Source of the DNA: Gordonia hirsuta DSM 44140 = NBRC 16056
GTDB lineage: Bacteria > Actinomycetota > Actinomycetes > Mycobacteriales > Mycobacteriaceae
DNA: 64,000 nt
NCBI RefSeq assembly: GCF_000333015.1
Contig: NZ_BANT01000016.1
Coordinates: forward strand, 62,001 to 126,000
Direction: 5' to 3'
Within the stretch, counting starts at the first letter, position 1; each line of letters opens with the position of its first letter. The position numbers and the translations under genes are program-made. Positions 50,813 through 57,991 of this stretch are shown here, piece by piece. The notes under the pieces are model-generated. The model saw nothing but the letters and a program-made list of their open reading frames with translations, was not told where the DNA came from and ran no database searches.

Positions 50813-52102
50813 TCAGCCCAGGTGTGCCTGTACCTCCGCACTACTCCTGTCCAGCCGTTCCAACCGCCCCTCGGTCATCGACGCGATCTGATCCACGACG
50901 ACCCGCATCCGCGCTTCATCACTCTCCGCTACCTCCCAGCGGGGAACCAGGAGGGGGTCGAGCCCCCCAGGTGCCGTGTTCAGCAACAGAGTGGCCACCC
51001 GGTGGATCCGCTCGCGCTGGCGGTCCTGCTTTGCGAGGTGCCGCTTGTCGGAGAAGATGAACCGCAGCGCAACGGTCTTGAGCATGGCCACTTCGGCGGC
51101 GATCTCGGGCTGGACCGACAGGTCGGCGTCGTACCGCCGCAATGGCCGTTCACCTTCGGCAGCCCGCGTCGCGGTGATCGCCGCTGAGGCGAATCGCCCG
51201 ATGAGCTCGGATGTCAGCCGCTTGAGTGCGACCTGGTCGTGCAGGGAGCCATCGTGCGTGGCCACCGACCGGAAGATCTCCATCTCCGACAGTCGCTGCG
51301 CGGCCTCGACCATCGAGTTCGCGTCGATGCCGTCAAAGTAGCGGACCGCCAGCTCGGCCAGCTCGGCCTGGTCGCTACGAGATCCCAACTGCCGCAGATC
51401 GATTCGCCCGCTGACGACACCGTCTTCGAGGTCGTGCACGGAGTAGGCGACGTCGTCGGACCAATCCATGATCTGCGCTTCCAGGCAGCGTCGTCCCTCG
51501 GGTGCACCCTGGCGTATCCATTCAAGCGCCGACTCGTCCTCCACGTAGGCGCCGTACTTGGTACCCGGGGCCTTCCGGCTCCACGGGTACTTGAGCGTCG
51601 CATCGAGCGAGGCGCGGGTCAGGTTCAGGCCGGCACTCTGCCCGTCGGGGCCGAGGATCTTCGGTTCAAGCGAGGTGAGGATCCGCAGGTTCTGAGCGTT
51701 GCCCTCGAAGCCGCCGTAGTCGTGGGCGACCTCGTCCAATGCCCGCTCCCCGTTGTGGCCGTAGGGCGGATGTCCGATGTCGTGTGCCAGGCCGGCGAGC
51801 TCCACCAGGTCCGGATCGGCACCCAGGCCGACAGCGATTCCGCGGCCGATCTGCCCGACCTCGAGCGAATGCGTCAGTCGAGTGCGCGGAGTGTCGCCCT
51901 CACGCGGTCCGACCACCTGGGTCTTATCGGCGAGGCGACGCAAGGCGGCACTGTGCAGAACCCGGGCCCGGTCGCGGGCGAACGCGCTGCGATGGTCGGT
52001 CGCCGGTGCGCTGCGTTCCACCTCTTTGAGGGCTTCAGGGACGCGGCGCTCCAGATCGTGGTCGTCGTAGGCGGCGACCAGCGGGTCGGTCGGATCAGTC
52101 AT
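50813..52102 (-). CDS. dgt: Deoxyguanosinetriphosphate triphosphohydrolase (dNTPase)
   Basis: A 429-residue HD-domain enzyme that removes triphosphate from dGTP. The HD motif [21 protein letters not shown], the upstream [16 protein letters not shown], and [19 protein letters not shown] are all present, and length is that of the actinobacterial type-2 proteins. Two start codons lie in tandem (GTG 52105, ATG 52102); the ATG is used. In M. tuberculosis the next gene downstream is dnaG; here the neighbour is the chimeric NYN gene. Confidence 0.95.
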   Translation of the reverse strand: MTDPTDPLVAAYDDHDLERRVPEALKEVERSAPATDHRSAFARDRARVLHSAALRRLADKTQVVGPREGDTPRTRLTHSLEVGQIGRGIAVGLGADPDLVELAGLAHDIGHPPYGHNGERALDEVAHDYGGFEGNAQNLRILTSLEPKILGPDGQSAGLNLTRASLDATLKYPWSRKAPGTKYGAYVEDESALEWIRQGAPEGRRCLEAQIMDWSDDVAYSVHDLEDGVVSGRIDLRQLGSRSDQAELAELAVRYFDGIDANSMVEAAQRLSEMEIFRSVATHDGSLHDQVALKRLTSELIGRFASAAITATRAAEGERPLRRYDADLSVQPEIAAEVAMLKTVALRFIFSDKRHLAKQDRQRERIHRVATLLLNTAPGGLDPLLVPRWEVAESDEARMRVVVDQIASMTEGRLERLDRSSAEVQAHLG

Positions 52103-52146
52103 CACTTCGGTTCTGTTCGGGGAGGGTCCGACTTAGTCGGAACGAG

Positions 52147-52188
52147 ACGGGCGACCATCCGCGGACAGTGCCGCCGATGGTCGCCCGT
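52147..52188 (-). terminator. Terminator hairpin after the cold-shock gene
   Basis: ACGGGCGACCATC (52147-52159) pairs perfectly with GATGGTCGCCCGT (52176-52188) around 16 nt. It lies 14 nt past the cold-shock gene stop on the minus strand. No U tract, as is common in this phylum. Confidence 0.7.
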
Positions 52189-52201
52189 GACGACAATCTG
52201 A

Positions 52202-52747
52202 TCAGTTGTTGGTCCAGCCGCGGGTGCTGGCCAGGTCCATCATCTTGTTGCGGATCGAGGTGATCTGGCGCGCGGTGAGATCCGGCGCCGAATCGAGCAG
52301 CAACTCGGTGATCTCGTTGAACAGCGGCGTCCCGGCGTGCGGGGAACGGCGCGGTCCGCGGTCACGGTCCCGGTCATCGCGACGGTCGAAACCACCGCGA
52401 CGGTCATCGCGGCGGTCGAACCCGCCCCGGCGATCATCCCGGCCCCCGCGACGGTCGTCACGATCGCCGAAGCTGCGCCGGTTGTCCTCGCGACGCTGCG
52501 CACGCTCGACGGCCGGCGACTCACCCGGAGGGGCCTCCTCGGTGACCTTCAGGTTGGTGGCCTTGGCACCACGATCGGTGTCCTCGACGTCGAACTCGAC
52601 CTTGGCGCCCGGACGCAGCTGGCCCTCGTCGATGCCCTGCAGGTCGTTGATGTGCAAGAAGACGTCGTCGCCCCCGCTCTCCGGCGAAAGGAAACCGAAC
52701 CCACGATTCGGGTCGTAATGCACGACCTTGCCGCTGACACTCACCAC
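52202..52747 (-). CDS. Cold-shock-domain RNA-binding protein with Arg/Gly/Asp-rich tail
   Basis: A 181-residue protein. Residues 1-68 are a cold-shock domain with both RNP motifs (RGFGFLSPE and DDVFLHINDL). Residues 85-140 are low-complexity with repeated RDDRRGG / FDRRDDRRGG units. The last 40 residues (LFNEITELLLDSAPDLTARQ ...) are helical. Single-domain Csp proteins are about 67 residues, so this is a long architecture in which the tail probably adds RNA affinity or phase separation. Tandem GTG codons; GGAGAG lies 7 nt before the first. About 124 nt upstream is non-coding and may be a long leader. Confidence 0.88.
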   Translation of the reverse strand: MVSVSGKVVHYDPNRGFGFLSPESGGDDVFLHINDLQGIDEGQLRPGAKVEFDVEDTDRGAKATNLKVTEEAPPGESPAVERAQRREDNRRSFGDRDDRRGGRDDRRGGFDRRDDRRGGFDRRDDRDRDRGPRRSPHAGTPLFNEITELLLDSAPDLTARQITSIRNKMMDLASTRGWTNN

Positions 52748-52871
52748 AAACTCACTCTCCGCGCCGCCGTCCCTGCAGGCCCCTTGCCCGTGCGGCAGAA
52801 ACGCTGGTTCTCACTATGCCCTATCGGACCTGCTCACACACGTTTCCCGCCGCGCGGCGCGCAGCCGTGTT

Positions 52872-54212
52872 TCAGGACATCAGCGCGCGGATCTCGGCAG
52901 TCGAGATCCGTTGCGCCGGATCAGCTTTGCCGTTGACGAAGCGCACCCCCTCGGCCTCCAGAACCTCCTGCGGAGAATCGGTGCGCGCCACATCCGTCCA
53001 CCGGAAACCCTCGGCCGGTGCACCGCTGCTCGAGAGCACTCGATAGGCCAACTCGCACTCCGGGCACCGGGTGATGTGTTGCCCCAGCGGCTGGGAGGCC
53101 GTGCCGACCAGATCTGCCAGATCCTGATACGCCGTCCACTTGCCCGGCGGGATCACCTCCAGTGCCTCGTGCAGCAGCGTCCAGTCGAAGCCGCCACGCG
53201 CCGGCCCGGCCAGTTGCGACAGACTCTGCCCGTTCTGGTCCACCCACCAATCGGGACCACGCACCGAGCGCTGAATGCCGGCGGCCTCGGCGAGCACTTG
53301 CTGCACGATCGTCGTCGGACGGTAGCGTTCGCCGTCGTAGGTCCACTCCAGCGGTTTGGCCGGATCGTTGTGCCAGATCGCGGTGCCTCGTCGTTCGTCC
53401 TGGCCGAGCCAGTTCTGGATCTGCTCACGCACCTCGGCGGTCACCTCGTTGGTGGGCTGCAACCGGAACAGCTCGCCGTCGTTCACGGTGCCGGCGGCGG
53501 CCAGTCGCACCACCGTCGACTTCTCCCGCCGGGCACGCTTGCCCGCTTTACTCTCGCTTTGGAGCGGGGCGACGGTGAAGTCCTCGACGTCAGGCACCGG
53601 ATACAGCTGCGAGACGGTCAGCAGCAGCCGTGCCTCCGGCGTGCGATACAGCTGCACCTGCTGCAGTGTGATGTCCAGGCCCATCTCGGTCAGCCAGACG
53701 ACCGTCGCCGTGGTCGTCGCACGGAATCCGCTGGCGACGATCACGATGCGCGGGCGACGCAGCGACTCGGCGTCGATCTCCGGTGCGTGCTCGGTGAGGA
53801 GTTCGAGTGCCTGCTCATCAGTCACCTCGTTGCCCCGCTCCCGCAGGTACTGCGCGTGGTGAGCGGCGAGGTCGTCGAGGGTGAATCGGGAGACCATTGC
53901 GGCATATTTGATCGCCTGCAACTGGACGGTGTCCGGGGCGCGGTCCCGTTTGAGTTCGGCGACCACCAGGTAGCCGTCGCTGTCGAGGCCGAGGACATCG
54001 AGCCGGTCGAGCTGCCGGTCTCCCCCGGCCGCCTGCCAACGGTCGAACTCGAAGGCCACGATCCTGATGTTCTCCCCCAGGATCTGCGGGTGCGCGATCA
54101 CCCCCTCCTGCAGGTTCCGCCGCTCCCACAAGCCAGCCTCGGCCAAGGTCGTCTCGGTCAGTGGTTGTGCCCCACCGTCGTCGTCGATGCTGAAGACCCG
54201 CTCGTCGCCCAT
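52872..54212 (-). CDS. NucS-like nuclease domain fused to an alkyltransferase-like (ATL) domain
   Basis: A 446-residue protein. The N-terminal half has a PD-(D/E)xK site like NucS/DUF91: Asp72 (RLDVLGLD), Glu87-Leu-Lys89 (VVAELKRD) and Gln99 (QLQAIKY). A DUF4268-like middle region follows. The C-terminal about 95 residues read VIPPGKWTAYQDLADLVGTA, then YRVLSSSGAPAEGFRW and VLEAEGVRF, which parallel MGMT/ATL proteins, but without the PCHR cysteine. ATL proteins bind alkylated bases without repairing them and recruit excision. A lesion sensor joined to a nuclease is the natural reading (inference). Confidence 0.78.
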   Translation of the reverse strand: MGDERVFSIDDDGGAQPLTETTLAEAGLWERRNLQEGVIAHPQILGENIRIVAFEFDRWQAAGGDRQLDRLDVLGLDSDGYLVVAELKRDRAPDTVQLQAIKYAAMVSRFTLDDLAAHHAQYLRERGNEVTDEQALELLTEHAPEIDAESLRRPRIVIVASGFRATTTATVVWLTEMGLDITLQQVQLYRTPEARLLLTVSQLYPVPDVEDFTVAPLQSESKAGKRARREKSTVVRLAAAGTVNDGELFRLQPTNEVTAEVREQIQNWLGQDERRGTAIWHNDPAKPLEWTYDGERYRPTTIVQQVLAEAAGIQRSVRGPDWWVDQNGQSLSQLAGPARGGFDWTLLHEALEVIPPGKWTAYQDLADLVGTASQPLGQHITRCPECELAYRVLSSSGAPAEGFRWTDVARTDSPQEVLEAEGVRFVNGKADPAQRISTAEIRALMS

Positions 54213-54313
54213 GGTGCGAACCTACCGCGCACCTGTCCCCCATTCGGACGATCCTGCGGTCGGCGGCCGCTGCGCCGAAGCCCGCCCCATCGTCGCCCCT
54301 TAGTCTTTTATCC

Positions 54314-55948
54314 ATGACGAGTCTGCCGCGCCGGATCCTGTTACTCGTGGTCTTCCTGTCCACCATGCTGCTGGTGGCTTCCTGCACCGAGGAGACCGGT
54401 CGGGCCACGCGAGCGCAGCCGACCGCCCCGACCATCACTCAGATCGCGCCGACCGCACTGATCGTCGACGCCTCCGATTCGATGATGGTCGACGACGCTC
54501 CCGGGCCGCGGATCGACGCCGCCAAACGCGCGGCGACCGGGCTGGTCAACGCGCTGCCCGACGGCTCGCAGGTCGCGCTGCTCACCTACGGCACGGGCAC
54601 CGGAACGGCACCGGCCGAGCACGCCGCCGGCTGCCAGGACGTCACCACCCTGGTCCCGTTGGGCCCGCTCGACCGCACCACCGTCAACGACGCGATCGGC
54701 AAGATCACGCCCCGCGGCTTCACCCCGATCTCCGTCTCACTGCGGGCAGCCGCCGAAGTACTGCCGGCCAACGGCAAGGCGTCCATCGTGCTGATCTCCG
54801 ACGGCGAGGACACCTGCCAGCCCCCGCCCTGCGAGGTCGCCGGCGACCTGAAGCGCGCCAACGACCAGCTGCAGATCTCGACGGTCGGTTTCCGCACCGA
54901 CGGCGAGGCGTCCAACCAGCTGCGGTGCATCGCCGACGTGACCGGTGGACTGTTCGTCGAAGCCGCCAACGAGGCCCAGCTCGCCGCCCGGCTGCTGGCC
55001 ACCCAGGACGATTCCGGTGCCAGCAAGATCAACGGTGCCGGCCTGGACGGCATCGACTTGGGGACCTCGCTCGCCGATATCCGTCGCCAGCACAGCGACT
55101 TCCCCGCCGACGGCAAACGCGACGGCGACCTGGTGATCTACCACTGGCACGACTGCGATTGGGGCTTCACCAGCGAAGGAACCCTGACCAGCATCCGTCC
55201 CGCCGATTCGGTGCGCACCATCGACGGCGTCGGCCGCGACAGCACCGTCGACGACGCCATCCGCTTCTACGGTGACCCGCTGGCCACCACCAAGAACAGC
55301 GACGGCACCTACACGCTGACCTTCGACGCCGGCGGCAACGAAGCCGCCTACCAGGTCACCACCACCGGTACCGACGGCGGCGCCACCATCAAGCACATCG
55401 TCGTCTGCCGCTGCCTGCCCAAGAAGGCGGCCGATCTGCCCGCGACGCCGCCGACCGGACTGTGCAGCGCAACCCATGTCACTTCGAAGGCCGACTACAC
55501 GCACCCGCACCTGGGCCCCATGCGGCTGTTCACCCTGACCCGCGGCAACGCCGGCAGCAGCGACGGCAACGCCTGCATCGTCGCCGTCCCCGCCGACGGC
55601 GCACCGGTCGTGCTCAAGGGCATGAGCGTCTACGAGGACTCACTCGACGTCGCCGACCCCGTCTCCGACTCGACCGGCAACGCTTTCGTGAACTACAACC
55701 CCGGCCGCTACAACGGCGTCTACATCCTGGTTCCCACCAAGACAGGCTTCCAGCCGCTCACCGCGCAGGAGTACAAGAAGCCGACCACCGGTGTCCGCAA
55801 CTTCTATTACGCAGAGTTGATCGGACCAGGGGCCGACGGGCGCTATGCGATCGAGCAGAGCGCCAACGACTGCACACCGGACTGCGCCGGCGGCACCATC
55901 ACCAAGGAGACCTTCGTGTGGAATGGTTCTGACTACGTGAAGAAGTGA
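54314..55948 (+). CDS. Lipoprotein with von Willebrand factor A domain
   Basis: A 544-residue protein. The signal peptide ends in lipobox LVASC (Cys24). A VWA domain (about 45-235) has the MIDAS start IVDASDSM (DxSxS), GFTPISVSLRAA and LISDGEDTC. The C-terminal 300 residues are extracytoplasmic, with several Cys and two glycine-rich subdomains of unknown role. TAGTCT at 54301-54306 stands 7 nt before ATG 54314 without a ribosome site, suggesting a leaderless mRNA. It is divergent from the nuclease-ATL gene. Confidence 0.85.
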   Translation: MTSLPRRILLLVVFLSTMLLVASCTEETGRATRAQPTAPTITQIAPTALIVDASDSMMVDDAPGPRIDAAKRAATGLVNALPDGSQVALLTYGTGTGTAPAEHAAGCQDVTTLVPLGPLDRTTVNDAIGKITPRGFTPISVSLRAAAEVLPANGKASIVLISDGEDTCQPPPCEVAGDLKRANDQLQISTVGFRTDGEASNQLRCIADVTGGLFVEAANEAQLAARLLATQDDSGASKINGAGLDGIDLGTSLADIRRQHSDFPADGKRDGDLVIYHWHDCDWGFTSEGTLTSIRPADSVRTIDGVGRDSTVDDAIRFYGDPLATTKNSDGTYTLTFDAGGNEAAYQVTTTGTDGGATIKHIVVCRCLPKKAADLPATPPTGLCSATHVTSKADYTHPHLGPMRLFTLTRGNAGSSDGNACIVAVPADGAPVVLKGMSVYEDSLDVADPVSDSTGNAFVNYNPGRYNGVYILVPTKTGFQPLTAQEYKKPTTGVRNFYYAELIGPGADGRYAIEQSANDCTPDCAGGTITKETFVWNGSDYVKK

Positions 55949-56003
55949 CTTACCACCGCTGCTGCCGGCGCTGCAGCCGCGGCTGCCGCACCGTCTCGCC
56001 GGA

Positions 56004-56106
56004 CATAACCGTCACGCACAACCGTCACCAGCGGACCCAACCGGCACCGAACCCGGTGATCGGTGACACCTGTGCACGGTCGTGATGGTTGTGCGTGACG
56101 GTTATG
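56004..56106. repeat. Long inverted repeat, 20-bp perfect arms
   Basis: CATAACCGTCACGCACAACC (56004-56023) and its exact reverse complement (56087-56106) are separated by 63 nt. Homology extends a few bases on both sides with single mismatches. It fills most of the 233-nt gap between the VWA lipoprotein stop and the upstream ORF of the PNPOx gene. Could be a terminator, a mobile REP-like element or a regulatory RNA structure. Confidence 0.9.
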
Positions 56107-56181
56107 CCCGCTGCTATGCCCGCGGAAATCCGCCCCGCGCACGCCGGCCGGTAGGGTCGGCTACCGATGGGAGGATCCACC

Positions 56182-56214
56182 ATGAGCCGTCGACGCGTTC
56201 TGACTGCGGCATGA
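56182..56214 (+). CDS. Ten-codon upstream ORF (MSRRRVLTAA) coupled to the PNPOx gene
   Basis: ATG 56182 has a strong GGGAGG ribosome site (56169-56174). The frame encodes MSRRRVLTAA and stops in TGA 56212-56214, overlapping the ATG of the PNPOx gene in ATGA. The main gene has no ribosome site of its own, so its translation probably depends on ribosomes ending this small ORF. Confidence 0.55.
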   Translation: MSRRRVLTAA

Positions 56215-56828
56215 CCACCCGCTACCAGCACCTCACCTACAGTCACGCCGCCCAGATCCTGGCCCGCGGCACCGCCGCCGACGTCGGTGCGCCGCCCACA
56301 GACGACGGCCCGCAGGAGCTGTCCGACCGCGAGCTGCGCATGCTGACCGAGGCGTTCCAGTTCCAGATGGCCACGGTGACCCCACAGGGCTGGCCCTACC
56401 TGCAATACCGCAGCGGCCCGCCCGGCTTCGTCCACCATCTCGGCGGCAACACGGTGGCCTTCGCCGACCTGACCGGCAACCGGCAGTACGTCTCGGTCGG
56501 CAACCTGTCCGAGGATCCGCGGGTGGCCCTGTTCGTCGCCGACTACCCGCGGCGCCGCCGGCTCAAGGTGTTCGGCCGCGCCGTCGTCGTCGAACCCGAT
56601 GCCGATCCCGAGCTGTTCGAGTGGCTGCACACCGTCCGCGACGGCCGCCTGTCGACCCGGGCCGAACGCTCCATCGTGATCGAGGTGGAGGCCTTCGACT
56701 GGAACTGCAGCCGCGCCCTGGTCCCCCAGTACACCGCCGAACAGGTTCGCGAACGCGTGCAGCCGTACATCGACGAGATCACCTCCCTGCAGCAGCAGAT
56801 CGACGAGCTCAAGGCGCAGCTTCCCTGA
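56211..56828 (+). CDS. Pyridoxamine 5'-phosphate oxidase-like flavin protein
   Basis: A 205-residue protein of the split-barrel FMN-binding family. LRMLTEAFQFQMATVTPQGW, PYLQYRSGPPGFVHHLG, then VSVGNLSEDPRVALFVADYP and RRRRLKVFGRAVVV follow the family order. The C-terminal QIDELKAQLP suggests a short coiled coil. These proteins reduce or bind F420/FMN substrates or haem; exact activity unknown. The start at 56211 is set by the overlap with the upstream ORF and by family length; a frame open further upstream has no ribosome site. Confidence 0.85.
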   Translation: MTTRYQHLTYSHAAQILARGTAADVGAPPTDDGPQELSDRELRMLTEAFQFQMATVTPQGWPYLQYRSGPPGFVHHLGGNTVAFADLTGNRQYVSVGNLSEDPRVALFVADYPRRRRLKVFGRAVVVEPDADPELFEWLHTVRDGRLSTRAERSIVIEVEAFDWNCSRALVPQYTAEQVRERVQPYIDEITSLQQQIDELKAQLP

Positions 56829-56950
56829 CGATCAGGTTTGTCGGACCCCCGTGCTGTACTGAACTCGCCGCCGCTACCGGCGCGGCGTCATCGATCGGGG
56901 ATCAGCTATGAACAGCACTCATGAACCCACGGTGACCAGCCCGTTTCCCG

Positions 56951-56956
56951 TACAAT
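56951..56956 (+). promoter_or_regulatory. -10 box (TACAAT) of the VbhA/Fic operon
   Basis: TACAAT at 56951-56956 is followed by 28 nt, including AAGGA, before the antitoxin ATG. No good -35 is seen at 16-18 nt upstream. Confidence 0.35.
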
Positions 56957-56984
56957 CAGGGCAGCGTTCACGGAAGGACCACCC

Positions 56985-57218
56985 ATGGCGAGCGACTTCG
57001 AGACCACGTACGCGGATCTGTTCGACACTCTCACTCCCGCCCAGCGGGCTGAGGCTCGCAGCGCGATGGGGAGCGCTCTTCACGAGGGATGGATTCCCAG
57101 CCGCGAATCGGTCGAGCTCCGCATCCTGCTCACCCGCGGCGACATCACCACCGAGGAATTTCTGGATCGCAGCCGCGAACTCCGCGATCGAACCCGCGCT
57201 GCGCGCCAGGCCGGCTGA
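56985..57218 (+). CDS. VbhA-type antitoxin of a Fic toxin
   Basis: A 77-residue helical protein from ATG 56985 (GGAAGGA upstream). Residues 30-35 read SALHEG, exactly the inhibitory motif (S/T)xxxE(G/N) of class I Fic antitoxins, in which the Glu blocks the ATP gamma-phosphate site. The C-terminal part GDITTEEFLDRSRELRDRTR matches the VbhA tail (G-x-I-x-x-E). The Fic gene follows 80 nt downstream. Confidence 0.85.
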   Translation: MASDFETTYADLFDTLTPAQRAEARSAMGSALHEGWIPSRESVELRILLTRGDITTEEFLDRSRELRDRTRAARQAG

Positions 57219-57298
57219 CGCAGAAGGCGTCTTCGTTCTTCCGTGTTTCAGCGGCCGGAGCGCTGCCGTCAAAGAGGTCCTCCGAATCGGTCGACATC

Positions 57299-57916
57299 AT
57301 GGCGAATGAGGCGTGGGAAGCGACCTTCATCCCGGGGACACGTGTCCTGAAGAACAGGCTCGGCATCACCGACTCAGCTGCGCTCGACGCGGTCGAGCAG
57401 GACCTCGTGTATGCGCGTCAGCGCGAGATCATCCGCGGAACCGTGGAGCTGCCCCTCGACTACGATTCGGAACACCTGCAAGCCATCCATCGTCATCTCT
57501 TCGGCGACCTGTACCCATGGGCAGGCGTCGTCCGTACGTACCCGACCTCCAAAGGGATGACGACCTTCGCCGCACCTGCGGAGATCGCCGACTACCTCAC
57601 GGCTGCGAAGAGCGTCGTCGACCGCACCGACTGGGATCACCTCGACCACGGCGAGTTCGCGACACGGCTCGCGCACGTCTGCGCCTACCTGAACACCGCC
57701 CATCCATTCCGCGAAGGAAACGGCCGCACCTCGAAACTCTTCGTGCAGCAACTGGCTCGCCAGTACGGCTGGGATCTCGACTTCCTCGCCGTCACACCCG
57801 ATCAGTGGAACAACGCCTCGGCCTTCTCCGGCCCGGACCTCGGCTCCTTCGAACCGGTGCCCGACACCCTGTACCCGGTGTTCCGGCGAATCCTCGTTCC
57901 GCTGACCGATGACTAG
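57299..57916 (+). CDS. Fic-domain AMP-transferase toxin
   Basis: A 205-residue Fic protein that would transfer AMP from ATP to a target such as DNA gyrase or topoisomerase IV. The active loop is HPFREGNGRTSK (residues 135-146): catalytic His135, Glu139 for Mg and GNGR for phosphate; the usual final Arg is Lys146. A flap-like region KGMTTFA and an N-terminal LGITDSAALDAVE helix fit the VbhT/doc-related group. ATG 57299 has only a distant AAGAGG. The upstream VbhA-type gene supplies the antitoxin. Confidence 0.88.
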   Translation: MANEAWEATFIPGTRVLKNRLGITDSAALDAVEQDLVYARQREIIRGTVELPLDYDSEHLQAIHRHLFGDLYPWAGVVRTYPTSKGMTTFAAPAEIADYLTAAKSVVDRTDWDHLDHGEFATRLAHVCAYLNTAHPFREGNGRTSKLFVQQLARQYGWDLDFLAVTPDQWNNASAFSGPDLGSFEPVPDTLYPVFRRILVPLTDD

Positions 57917-57991
57917 AGCCGCACGACACCCCACCCCGCGCAACCGTTCGGCGCTAGCGTGGAAGACGCACCCCGTCGCACAGGAGGAACC

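Noticed and set aside
55933-56142. 69-codon minus frame across the inverted repeat
   Set aside because: Frame exists only because of the GC-rich repeat; no start context and no protein-like pattern.
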